43,945 nt of DNA, from contig JAADFN010000012.1 of NCBI GenBank assembly GCA_013152895.1, forward strand, positions 1-43,945. The letters are read 5' to 3'. Each line of letters starts with the position of its first letter. Within the stretch, counting starts at the first letter, position 1. Of the stretch, positions 28,888-37,555 are shown in pieces. This DNA is from Acidobacteriota bacterium (GTDB lineage: Bacteria > Acidobacteriota > Thermoanaerobaculia > Thermoanaerobaculales > Sulfomarinibacteraceae). The notes beneath the pieces were generated by a model, which saw nothing but the letters and a program-made list of their open reading frames with translations, had not been told where the DNA came from and ran no database searches. Both the position numbers and the translations under genes were made by a program.

Positions 28888-30177
28888 GTGAAGGGCAAGA
28901 AGCTCGCACTCCACTGGCAGATCCTGATCGCGCTGGGCCTGGCTGTCATCGCGGGACGGCTGACCGGCACCGAGGGCACGGCGCTCGGCGTGCGCTGGTT
29001 CGCCGTCTACGGGTTCGTGGGCACACTGTTCCTCAACGCGTTGAAGATGCTGATTGTGCCGCTGATCGCCTCATCGATCATCGTCGGCGTTTCGGGCATC
29101 GGCGGCGAGGAGAGCCTGGGCCGCCTCGGTTTGCGAACGCTGGCGTACTACATCGTTACGAGCCTGCTGGCTATTCTCACCGGCCTTGCGCTCGTCAACC
29201 TGGTTCGCCCCGGGATCATCCATGGGCAACCGGCGCGCACCGTCATCGGCCTGACCGGTTCGGTCCAGGAGGTGGCCGCCCACGTGCACGGCCGAGGGAT
29301 GGCCGACGTGGTGGGGATCTTCCTGCGCATGGTCCCGACGAACGTCGTCCAGGCAGCGTCGGACAACCGCGCCATGCTGGCGGTCATCTTTTTCAGCCTG
29401 CTCTTCGGCTTCTACATGGCGCGGATCCCGGAGCCGGGCCGGGGCGTCTTGCACGGCTTCTGGCAGGGCGTGCTCGACGTCATGATGCGGATCACGGATC
29501 TCGTCATGCGTTTTGCACCGATCGGCGTTTTCGGGCTGGTGGCGAAGGTCATGGCTTCGACCGGATTCGCGGCGTTCATTCCGCTGGCGAGCTTCTTTGC
29601 AGTCGTCCTGGCGGGATTGACGATCCACATGTTCGTCACGCTCCCGCTGATCTTGAGGCTCGTGGCCGGCGTCAAACGGCCCTGGCGCCAGCATCGCGCC
29701 ATGGGTCCCGCCCTGTTGATGGCGTTTTCAACCAGCTCATCGGCCGCCACGCTTCCGGTCACGCTCGAGTGTGTACAGAAGCGCGCCGGCGTGTCGGAGC
29801 GCGTGGCGTCGTTCGTCCTGCCGCTCGGGGCGACCGTCAACATGGACGGGACGGCGCTGTACGAATGCGTGGCGGCGATGTTCATCGCCCAGGCGTACGG
29901 GTTGCACATGAGCTTCGGGACACAGTTCAACGTCGTGTTGATGGCGCTGTTGACATCGATCGGCGTTGCGGGCGTCCCTTCGGCGAGTCTTGTCGCCATC
30001 GCGATTATTCTATCGGCGGTCGGCCTGCCGCTGGAGGCGATCGGGCTGATCCTGGTGGTCGACCGGCTTTTAGACATGGCACGCACGGCTGTGAACGTGT
30101 TTTCCGACACGTGCGGCGCTGTGACGGTGGCGCGGCTCGAAGGGGAGCGGGGGATCCTGGAAGGGGAGCTGGGGTAG
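28888..30177 (+). CDS. dicarboxylate/amino acid:cation symporter (DAACS, GltP/DctA type)
   Basis: A 429-residue inner-membrane transporter with about eight helices plus the re-entrant loops of the GltPh fold. Family signatures are NALKMLIVPLIASSII in the first half, TSSSAATLPVTL (hairpin loop 1), LGATVNMDGTALYE (the NMDGT cation-binding motif in TM7) and AGVPSASLV (hairpin loop 2). The C-terminal RLLDMARTAVNVFSDTCGA resembles the substrate-binding TM8. The substrate is glutamate, aspartate or a C4-dicarboxylate and cannot be fixed from sequence. I choose GTG 28888; GTG 28852 would add 12 residues without a ribosome binding site. It is a single gene. Confidence 0.93.
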   Translation: MKGKKLALHWQILIALGLAVIAGRLTGTEGTALGVRWFAVYGFVGTLFLNALKMLIVPLIASSIIVGVSGIGGEESLGRLGLRTLAYYIVTSLLAILTGLALVNLVRPGIIHGQPARTVIGLTGSVQEVAAHVHGRGMADVVGIFLRMVPTNVVQAASDNRAMLAVIFFSLLFGFYMARIPEPGRGVLHGFWQGVLDVMMRITDLVMRFAPIGVFGLVAKVMASTGFAAFIPLASFFAVVLAGLTIHMFVTLPLILRLVAGVKRPWRQHRAMGPALLMAFSTSSSAATLPVTLECVQKRAGVSERVASFVLPLGATVNMDGTALYECVAAMFIAQAYGLHMSFGTQFNVVLMALLTSIGVAGVPSASLVAIAIILSAVGLPLEAIGLILVVDRLLDMARTAVNVFSDTCGAVTVARLEGERGILEGELG

Positions 30178-30223
30178 GATGCGTACCGTCACCGGAGTAC
30201 TGTGGACAGGACGGAGGTGCACG

Positions 30224-30796
30224 ATGGTCAAGAGAGCACTTTTCATTCTGGCAATGCTGGCGATGGTGGCCGGGTGCACGAGCATGAAGGTCTCGTCCGA
30301 CTGGGATCGGACCGTGAACTTCTCCCGGTACCGCACGTTCGAGTTCCTGGCGACACCGGCGACGATGGACCAGCTGACGTTGCGGCGAATCCGGCGCAGT
30401 GTTGCGGCCGAGCTGAGGGAGCGGGGGATGCATCGCCCGGTCTCCTCGCGAGCGGACCTGCTGGTGGCGATCCGGGTCAGCAAGCACCTCGAGCCGCGGT
30501 CGAGCTCCGTCTCCATCGGGTACGGTGGCGGCTGGTGGGGCGGGTGGGGCGGCGGCGTGACGACCAACCGGGTGCGTAACGTTCCCGTGGGGACGTTGAT
30601 CGTGGATCTCGTCGACGCGCGGTCGAATCAGCTCGTGTGGCGGGGCACGGCGCGGGGCGCTCTGAGCAGGAACCCCCAACGGCGTACCGAGAAGATCCTC
30701 GAAGCCATCGACACGATGTTTGGTACGTTTCCCCGGCCGAAGGTTACGCCGCCGGCCCGGGGGTCCGTTCCCGCCCGGAAGCTGCCACGGCCGTGA
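30224..30796 (+). CDS. DUF4136 lipoprotein
   Basis: A 190-residue outer-membrane-type lipoprotein. The signal ends in a lipobox, LAMVAGC, and Met-Lys-Val-Ser-Ser-Asp-Trp-Asp opens the DUF4136 domain (VNFSRYRTFEF, then RADLLVAIRVSK, then VGTLIVDLVDARSNQLVWRG). A Gly/Trp-rich loop (YGGGWWGGWGGG) lies at about 103-115. GGAGG precedes the ATG at 30224. The last 17 codons are proline- and basic-rich and overlap the 3' end of the convergent methyltransferase by 53 nt. Function unknown. Confidence 0.87.
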   Translation: MVKRALFILAMLAMVAGCTSMKVSSDWDRTVNFSRYRTFEFLATPATMDQLTLRRIRRSVAAELRERGMHRPVSSRADLLVAIRVSKHLEPRSSSVSIGYGGGWWGGWGGGVTTNRVRNVPVGTLIVDLVDARSNQLVWRGTARGALSRNPQRRTEKILEAIDTMFGTFPRPKVTPPARGSVPARKLPRP

Positions 30797-31370
30797 GCGT
30801 CCAGACTCCACGATAGAGGCTGACGTCGGCGATCCCGGTATACCCCGTCTCCTGGAGGGCCGTCACGACCCGGGATACGGGAACGCGGTGGGAGGGCGGG
30901 GGACCGCCGAGCTCTGGATCGCCGCCGGGATCCCAGTCACTGAGGATCAGCCGGCCTCCCGGGCGGAGCAGGTGCGCGAGCTCGAGAAGAACCGCCTCGG
31001 GCTTTGGGAGCTCGTGGTACAGGCTGACGGAGAAGATGACATCGGCGATACCGTTGGAGAGGGGCAGGGGGTGCTCTCCGGCCACGGCGGCGATCGTCTG
31101 GAGCCGCGATGCAACACGTGCGGCGCTGGCACGTTTGCGAACGAGATCAAGCATCCGCGGATCCGCGTCGATGGCGATGACCAGCCCGTTCGGGAGTTGC
31201 TGTGCCAGGGGAATCGCGAAGTAGCCCGTCCCGGCGCCGAGGTCGATGACCGTCGTTGGCCGTTCGGCGAGCACGAGGCTGAGGAGGCGCCCCACGGGCT
31301 GATGCCGTTTCCGTTTGGCCGAGTCCAGGACGTGATGCTTTTCAAACGGGAAGAGATGGTTTTCCGCCAT
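30744..31370 (-). CDS. class I SAM-dependent methyltransferase
   Basis: A 208-residue Methyltransf_11/25-type enzyme. Motif I is VIDLGAGTGYFAIPLA (about 41-56), the acidic end of beta-2 is IAIDADPRML, motif II lies around VIFSVSLYHELP, and LLRPGGRLILSDWDP is the post-motif. The N-terminus (HVLDSAKRKRHQP) resembles UbiE-like or arsenite-methyltransferase-like enzymes, but no substrate can be named. Its start overlaps the stop of the MTH1187-family gene (TGATG), so it is the third gene of the hutU transcript. The C-terminal tail overlaps the opposite lipoprotein gene. Confidence 0.88.
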   Translation of the reverse strand: MAENHLFPFEKHHVLDSAKRKRHQPVGRLLSLVLAERPTTVIDLGAGTGYFAIPLAQQLPNGLVIAIDADPRMLDLVRKRASAARVASRLQTIAAVAGEHPLPLSNGIADVIFSVSLYHELPKPEAVLLELAHLLRPGGRLILSDWDPGGDPELGGPPPSHRVPVSRVVTALQETGYTGIADVSLYRGVWTLTAVAASGRERTPGPAA

Positions 31371-31684
31371 CAGCGGCCCGCATCCCGGCTCAGCCAGCTC
31401 TCCACCGCGGCGATTTTGCCCGCCAGCGTCTGATCACGGTCGGTTCTCGTGCTGCACCTGAGGTTGGTCGCAACCCGCGGGACGCCCATCTCGTGGAGCG
31501 CCTCGTGGCACTTCTTGAGCGCGGCGAAGACCTCGTCCCATTCGCCCTCCACGTTGGTGCCGTTGGCGTGAAGCGTCGCGTTGAGGCCGGCCTCGCGGAG
31601 GATCTTCTCGACGGCTGCGACGTACCTCGACAGCGACACTCCAACGCCGAGCGGGACGATCGCGAGATCAGCGATGACCTTCAT
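31370..31684 (-). CDS. MTH1187 family (thiamine/HMP-binding-like) protein
   Basis: A small cytoplasmic ferredoxin-like protein of 104 residues. MKVIADLAIVPLG, VSRYVAAVEKIL-like spacing and LNATLHANGTNVEGEWDEVF match the MTH1187/YkoF-like family (PF01910), whose members bind thiamine or its pyrimidine. GVPRVATNLRCSTRTD is the conserved C-terminal strand. It overlaps hutU by 4 nt (ATGA) and the methyltransferase by 1 nt, so it is translated with both. Its link to histidine degradation is unclear. Confidence 0.87.
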   Translation of the reverse strand: MKVIADLAIVPLGVGVSLSRYVAAVEKILREAGLNATLHANGTNVEGEWDEVFAALKKCHEALHEMGVPRVATNLRCSTRTDRDQTLAGKIAAVESWLSRDAGR

Positions 31685-33690
31685 GGCGTACCCCCGTCCC
31701 GGTCGACGAGCGCCTCGAGCATGACGTCGTCGGCGATGTGTGGCACGGTAACGTGGCCACGGCCGGCGTTGACCTCGTTCCAGGCCGCGATGGTTTCGAT
31801 GGCGTTGCGATTGCGGGCCCACGCGCGGCGCGACACGCCCCCCATGACGTCCCACTCCAGCGCCGTGTCGAGGATGCGGTCCACACGCTCGGAACCGTCC
31901 AGGACGAGGCCGAAACCGCCGTTGATCGCCTTGCCCGTGCCGACGCCACCCCCGTTGGAGAGCACCGTCATCGTCATGCCGCGTGCGGCGTTGCCTGCCC
32001 AACACTGGTGGGCCATGTCGGCCGTCAGGTTCGAGCCGTCGAGGATGTTGGCGGTTTCGCGGTACGGGGAGTCGGTGCCGCCCGTGTCGTGGTGATCGCG
32101 CCCCATCATGACGGGACCGATCTCACCGTCGCGAACCATGCGGTTGAATTCGCGCGCGATCCTCGTCCGGCCTTCGGCGTCGGCGTAGAGGATCCGGGCC
32201 TGGGTGCCAACCACGAGCTGGTTCTTCTCGGCGTCGCGGATCCAGTGCCAGTTGTCACGGTCCTGCCCCCGCCGATTGGGATCGATGCAGCTCATGGCGG
32301 CGCGATCGGTCTTGACCAGGTCCTCGTGCTTGCCCGAAAGACAGACCCACCGGAATGGCCCGTAGCCGTAATCGAAGCAGATCGGTCCCATGATGTTTTC
32401 GACGTACGAGGGCCAGATGAACCCTTCGGACGTGTCTTGGCCGTTTTTCGCGATTTCAGTCACGCCGGCGTCGAAGACCGCCTTGAGGAACGAGTTACCG
32501 TAGTCCCAGAAGTGTGCACCCCGTGCTGTCAGGCGGCGCAGAACCTCGAAGTGCCGGCGAAGGCTCGCGTCGACAAGTGAACGGAAGCGCGCCCGGTCGG
32601 TCCGCAGGATCTCCCGCCCCTCCTCGAAGCTGATGCCGGCCGGGGTGTAGCCGCCATCGTACGGTACGTGGCACGACGTCTGGTCGGAGAGAAGCTCCAC
32701 GGGAACGTTGTGCTCATCGAGGTATTCCAACAGATCGACGACGTTGCCATGGTACGCGATGGAAAGCGCGTCACCATGATCCCGGGCGTCCAGCATCCAG
32801 CGGACCGCCTCCCCGAGGTCGCCCGTCACCTTGCCGACCCAGCCCTGCTCCCTGCGGGTTTTGATCCGCGAGGCGTCGACCTCCGCAACGATCCCCGCGG
32901 CGCCCGCGATCTCCATCGCCTTGGCCTGCGCGCCCGACATGCCGCCGAGCCCAGAGGATACGAAGAGGTGGCCGCGCAGGTCGGAATCCTCCGGGATGCC
33001 GAGGTAGAGCCGCCCGGCGTTGAGAAGCGTGATGAAGGTACCGTGCACGATCCCCTGGGGACCGATGTACATCCACCCTCCGGCGGTCATCTGCCCGTAG
33101 TTAACACACCCCATGGCGGCCAGCCTGTGGAAGTCCTCGGGCGTATCGAACATGCCAACCATCAGGCCGTTCGTGACGATCGCGCGGGGCGCCTCCGGGC
33201 GCGACGGGAACAGCCCGAGCGGGTGGCCCGAGGAGACGACCAGTGTCTGGGTGTCGTCCATGATTTCCAGGTACCGCTTGATCAGCCGGTACTGCATCCA
33301 GTTCTGGCAGACCTGCCCCGATTCGCCGTAGGTGACGAGCTCGTACGGGTAGAGCGCAACCTCGAAGTCGAGGTTGTTGTCGATCATCACCTGCATCGCC
33401 CGCGCCTCGAGGATCTTGCCCCTGTACTGATCGATGGGACGGCCCCAGATGCGGCCGGCCGGGCGGTACCTGTAGCCGTAGATTCTGCCGCGTGTCTTGA
33501 GCTCTTGAAGAAACTCGGGTGCAACGATTTGGTGGTACTCGCTGGGAACGTACCTGAGCGCATTCTTCAGGGCGACGATCGTCTCGCGCCTGTTGAGATC
33601 GTACCCGCGGCTCGGCGCACGGCGGATTCCGGGCTCGAAGGGCTCGGGGTTGGGAAGCTCCGTCAACTCGATGGTCAGCGGTTCGGCCAT
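31681..33690 (-). CDS. hutU: urocanate hydratase, long form
   Basis: Converts urocanate to imidazolone propionate, the second step of histidine degradation, using tightly bound NAD. The 669 residues are closer to the mammalian UROC1 length (about 676) than to the usual bacterial enzyme (about 555). Recognisable blocks are VNYGQMTAGGWMYIGPQGIV, VSSGLGGMSGAQAKAM, SDQTSCHVPYDGGYTP and GGVGTGKAINGGFG. The start at 33690 has GGAGGTGA at a good distance; a TACAAT box lies at 33714-33709. The other hut genes (hutH, hutI, hutG) are not in the window; instead an MTH1187-like gene and a methyltransferase follow in overlap. Confidence 0.96.
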   Translation of the reverse strand: MAEPLTIELTELPNPEPFEPGIRRAPSRGYDLNRRETIVALKNALRYVPSEYHQIVAPEFLQELKTRGRIYGYRYRPAGRIWGRPIDQYRGKILEARAMQVMIDNNLDFEVALYPYELVTYGESGQVCQNWMQYRLIKRYLEIMDDTQTLVVSSGHPLGLFPSRPEAPRAIVTNGLMVGMFDTPEDFHRLAAMGCVNYGQMTAGGWMYIGPQGIVHGTFITLLNAGRLYLGIPEDSDLRGHLFVSSGLGGMSGAQAKAMEIAGAAGIVAEVDASRIKTRREQGWVGKVTGDLGEAVRWMLDARDHGDALSIAYHGNVVDLLEYLDEHNVPVELLSDQTSCHVPYDGGYTPAGISFEEGREILRTDRARFRSLVDASLRRHFEVLRRLTARGAHFWDYGNSFLKAVFDAGVTEIAKNGQDTSEGFIWPSYVENIMGPICFDYGYGPFRWVCLSGKHEDLVKTDRAAMSCIDPNRRGQDRDNWHWIRDAEKNQLVVGTQARILYADAEGRTRIAREFNRMVRDGEIGPVMMGRDHHDTGGTDSPYRETANILDGSNLTADMAHQCWAGNAARGMTMTVLSNGGGVGTGKAINGGFGLVLDGSERVDRILDTALEWDVMGGVSRRAWARNRNAIETIAAWNEVNAGRGHVTVPHIADDVMLEALVDRDGGTP

Positions 33691-33843
33691 GTCGTCACCT
33701 CCGGGAGAATTGTAACCCCTTGCCCTCATATCTCCCCGACTTTCTGCCGCGGCCGCGGGTACGCCCGCCGGTGCGACGTTTCTCGCAGCGGCGGCGCAAG
33801 ACCGTGGGGGGTTCGGACTCGAGAGGCACGTGGGGTTAGGGGC

Positions 33844-35544
33844 CTACTTCTTCGTTGCCTTCGAAAGCTCCATGGCGGCCTTGATGGTTGCGAGAAGGCC
33901 GGGTCCCCGTGTCTGCGGAGCCACGGCGATGATCTTTCCATCCGGTCCGACGAGGATCGGTTCCGGGATGCCCTGAACCTCGAACGCCGTGGCAAGCGCA
34001 CTTCGAAAGCCGCCCTTGACGAATACGTGTTTCCACGGCATTTTCCATTTGCCCTTCCGGAATGTGGAGATCGCCTCGGGCGAGTTGTCAAACGAGAAGC
34101 TGATGATCTGGAAATTGTGCCGGTGGAACTTCTTCCACGCGGCATCCAGGTTCGGCATTTCGGCCCGGCACGGAGCACACCACGTGGCCCAGAAGTCGAG
34201 CAGCGTGTAATGACCGAGGAGACTCTTGTTGCTGATCTTCTTTCCGTCGAGCAACGTCGCCGAGAATGCAGGGACGGCTTTGCCAATCTGGATGGCTTTG
34301 TTGGGATTGATCCGCCCGAGGAGATACTTCACCGGTGGAACGCCGGCGTAGTTGCTCTTGAGTGCTGTGTAAAGCTTCGTCTGCAGCGCCGTGTTTCCCT
34401 TGGACATCGCCCCCACGGCTTGGAAATACAATGCGTAGGCCTGGACTTGCCTGCTGTGGTTTTCCTTGACGAACCGTTCGTAGATGCCCGGGGCCTTGTC
34501 GCCGAGAGATGCGACGGCATCGAGAGAACGCGGCTGGAATGCCCATGCGGGCGAGCTCGGTGGCGCCGCGGATAGCACCGACGTCATGAAACCGGGCGTC
34601 TTCAGGAACTCTGAACCGGATTCAGCCTTGACATTGATCAGCAGGACCGCCGCGTAGGCACGGACCAGCGGACTCTTTGCGCTCGCCATTGCGTCTTGAA
34701 GGTTCTTTACAGTCGCCGCATTGTCGGGCGTGAATCCCTTGACGTTGTGGTGCTTTTCGAAGTACGCGCGTTGCGCTTTTCCGACGCGAGCGGCATGCGC
34801 GTCGTTTTCGATGGACAACCGGGCGATCGTGTTCAGCGCGGCATGCGCAGGATCCCAGCTCACGACGGGGAATGCACCTTCGACGGGCGCCGGAAGCTTG
34901 GCAGGATCGTAGACGACGCGAACGTGGCCGTTCACGGGATGGACGATCGACTCGTAGTCGCCGCCGCCGTCGTAGACGAAGCTGTCCGATTGGGTACCGT
35001 TGATGCTGTGGCCGTTCGTGCAGATCCCGATGAGCTCGTAGCGGATCTCGGGCGCCTCGGCATCCTTTTCCCAGACGAACGTGCCGTCCTCTTGTTTTTT
35101 CATGGGTACGGCGTCATGCAGCGAGAGGTGCCTGGTGTCGGTCGCCGAAATCTGAACATCCTTCGCGTTGTGGTCGAACGGATCGAGCGCGAGCTTGACG
35201 GTGATCGAGGCTGGAGCGGCGCTGGCGAAAAACACGGGGAGATCGGCCTCGACGTGGTTGACGGCCGAGAGTCGCAGGCGGAACGCCGTCTTGACGGGCG
35301 CCTCGATGGTGAAGCTGCCGTCCTTCGCGGCTTGTACCGAAACCATTTTCGCGCCGGTTACCGCGACGTGGGCGTCAGCTCGAAGCGGCGGAGTGCCTCG
35401 CGCCGTCAGGATCTTCCCCGTAATCGTCACCTTCTGTGGCCCGGTTCGAGCCGGTTTTGCGGCCTGATGGCACCCGGCCAGCGTGACGAGCATGGCAGCA
35501 GCCATCAAACTGGCAGCCGCCGTAGTGATGAGAAGACATGTCAA
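33844..35544 (-). CDS. lipoprotein with C-terminal TlpA-like thioredoxin domain
   Basis: A 566-residue exported protein. A lipobox (LVTLAGC) ends the signal, a carboxypeptidase-regulatory-like beta domain follows (about 40-125), then a long helical region (about 220-400). The thioredoxin fold (about 420-560) has FWATWCAPCRAEMPNL with Cys456 and Cys459, and GIPEPILVGPDGKI with the cis-Pro region. It probably acts as a periplasmic thiol-disulfide reductase. The start is problematic: TTG 35544 abuts AAGGAGG, while the ATG at ideal spacing (35539) is in another frame, and the next in-frame ATG is 35505. It lies about 100 nt downstream of the MacB permease, on the same strand. Confidence 0.85.
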   Translation of the reverse strand: MTCLLITTAAASLMAAAMLVTLAGCHQAAKPARTGPQKVTITGKILTARGTPPLRADAHVAVTGAKMVSVQAAKDGSFTIEAPVKTAFRLRLSAVNHVEADLPVFFASAAPASITVKLALDPFDHNAKDVQISATDTRHLSLHDAVPMKKQEDGTFVWEKDAEAPEIRYELIGICTNGHSINGTQSDSFVYDGGGDYESIVHPVNGHVRVVYDPAKLPAPVEGAFPVVSWDPAHAALNTIARLSIENDAHAARVGKAQRAYFEKHHNVKGFTPDNAATVKNLQDAMASAKSPLVRAYAAVLLINVKAESGSEFLKTPGFMTSVLSAAPPSSPAWAFQPRSLDAVASLGDKAPGIYERFVKENHSRQVQAYALYFQAVGAMSKGNTALQTKLYTALKSNYAGVPPVKYLLGRINPNKAIQIGKAVPAFSATLLDGKKISNKSLLGHYTLLDFWATWCAPCRAEMPNLDAAWKKFHRHNFQIISFSFDNSPEAISTFRKGKWKMPWKHVFVKGGFRSALATAFEVQGIPEPILVGPDGKIIAVAPQTRGPGLLATIKAAMELSKATKK

Positions 35545-35648
35545 CCTCCTTCGACCGTCTCCGGACAGACGGCAGTGTAGCCATCCGCGATTTTCGCAGC
35601 AAGTCCGTGTCCTGGCGGCCCGGGATCAGGTGTCCATGTGCATCCGGC

Positions 35649-36861
35649 TTACTCGTACCGGAGGGCGTCGATCGGGTTGAGCGCCGAGGCCTTGGCGGCC
35701 GGGTACGTTCCAAAGACAACGCCGACCAGCGCCGCGAAGCCGAAACCGAGACCGACCACCCATATCGGGACGTGGGCCGGTGGAAAACCTGGGATCGCCT
35801 TGGCGCCGATAATGCCCAAACCCCATCCGAAGAGCACCCCGAGAAGACCTCCGAGCAAGGAGAGCGTGATCGCCTCGATCAAGAACTGGATCAGGATATC
35901 GGCGCGGCGGGCCCCGAGGGCTTTCCGGATGCCGATCTCGCGCGTGCGCTCCGTGACCGAGACCAGCATGATGTTCATGATGCCAATGCCGCCAACGAGC
36001 AACGAGATGCCGACCACGGCGCCGACGACCTGCGTCACCTTGCCGAGCACGGAGCCGGTGGTCTTGAGGATCTCTTCCTGCAGGATGACGGAAATCGTTG
36101 GGCAGCCCTTTCGCGAGGTTGTGCCGCTTGCGCAGGATCCGCGTGATCTGATCTTTCGCGAGGTCGACGAGCTGCGGGCTCTTCGCCTGAAAGGCGAGGA
36201 AGATCCTCCGGAGCGGTTGTTCCCCGTAGAGATCCCGTGCGGTCGTGATGGGAATCATGACGACGTCGTCCTGGTCCCGTCCGAACATCTGTCCCTTCTT
36301 TTCCATGATGCCCACGATCGTCAGGCTTGCCTTGCCGACCAGGATATCCTTCCCGATCGGGTTGTCTCCAAGCTCGAGATCATCGATGACGGTCTGGCCA
36401 ACCAGGCAGACGCGCGCGTGCCGCTCCAGGTCGAGGGGAGAGAAGAACCGTCCCCGGGCGACCCAGTGGTTATTGACCTCCTGGTACGAGCTTCCGACGC
36501 CGAGCAGGGTGGTGTCATGCTGGTTGTCACCGAAGTAGGTGCGGGCCGCCCGGAAGTAGATTGGAGTGAACTCGGCGAGGGTCGAGGCCTGTTCCATCAC
36601 CGCCTGACCGTCCTCGTACGTCAGGTGAATGTCCCTCCCGGCGAGCTCGGGATTGTTGCGGTGGTGCTCGGGGATGACGCGGATGTACGTGGCGCCGACG
36701 CCTTCGAGCGCGTTCGAGATGACGTAGTTGAGGCCCTGGACGATCGACACGACCGCAATCACGGCGGCGACGCCGATGATGATGCCGAGCGTCGTGAGGA
36801 TCGACCGCATCTTGTTCGACCAGATGGCTTTTACTGCGATTCGGAAGTTCTCAATGATCAT
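35649..36861 (-). pseudogene. MacB-type ABC transporter permease, split by a frameshift
   Basis: The membrane subunit of a MacB/FtsX-type exporter. The N-terminal frame (from ATG 36861) has the first helix in KMRSILTTLGIIIGVAAVIA and the periplasmic MacB_PCD domain to LAKGLPNDF. Family sequence then continues in another frame from about ILQEEILKTTG through GGIGIMNIMLVSVTERTREI, GIRKALGARRADIL and YPAAKASALNPIDALRYE. The break is near 36090-36096 beside a TTT run; dropping one T or adding two bases restores about 404 residues. Both parts are well conserved, so a sequence error is plausible. It overlaps the ATPase gene by 11 nt. Confidence 0.88.
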
Positions 36862-37555
36862 GGCGACGCCCCGCTGTTGTCAGGACCTGATCTTCCTGGA
36901 CCTTTCCGTCGAGGAGACGGACGATCCGGTGCGCGTGCGCCGCGATGTCCTCCTCGTGCGTAACCAGGACGATCGTGTTCCCCGCTTCGTTGAGCTTCGT
37001 AAACAGCCCGATGATCTCCTCGGACGAGCGCGAGTCGAGGTTCCCGGTCGGCTCGTCGGCGAGAATGATCGATGGATTGTTCACCAGGGCCCGGGCGATG
37101 GCGACGCGTTGCCGCTGGCCTCCCGAGAGCTCGTTCGGAGTATGACGGATCCGGTCGCCGAGGCCGACCTTCTCGAGAGCCTCGCGTGCCAGGCGATGAC
37201 GGTCCCTGCGGTGCGTGCCGCCGTAGATCAGAGGGACCTCGACGTTTTCGAGAGCCGTCGTCCGCGGGAGGAGGTTGAACGTCTGGAAGACGAAGCCGAT
37301 CTCGGCGTTCCGGATGTGGGCGAGGGCCGTGTCATCGAGACCCGAGACTTCCTGTCCATTGAGGATGTACTCGCCCGAGGTGGGCGTGTCGAGGCATCCG
37401 ATCAGGTTCATCAACGTCGATTTTCCAGAACCGGACGGTCCCATGACGGCGAGGTACTCCCCCTTCTCGACATCCAGGGTCACCCGGTCGAGGGCGCGCA
37501 CCTCGATGTCGCCCATCTGGTAGATCTTGCACAGGTCGCGGATCTCGATCAGCAT
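36851..37555 (-). CDS. MacB/LolD-type ABC transporter ATP-binding protein
   Basis: A 234-residue ATPase subunit with all key motifs: Walker [10 protein letters not shown] (about 39-47), Q-loop FQTFNLLP, signature [15 protein letters not shown], Walker [10 protein letters not shown] with the D-loop NLDS, and H-loop VTHE. Unlike E. coli MacB, ATPase and permease are separate genes. The start overlaps the adaptor stop by one base (TGATG) and the stop overlaps the permease by 11 nt. Confidence 0.95.
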   Translation of the reverse strand: MLIEIRDLCKIYQMGDIEVRALDRVTLDVEKGEYLAVMGPSGSGKSTLMNLIGCLDTPTSGEYILNGQEVSGLDDTALAHIRNAEIGFVFQTFNLLPRTTALENVEVPLIYGGTHRRDRHRLAREALEKVGLGDRIRHTPNELSGGQRQRVAIARALVNNPSIILADEPTGNLDSRSSEEIIGLFTKLNEAGNTIVLVTHEEDIAAHAHRIVRLLDGKVQEDQVLTTAGRRHDH

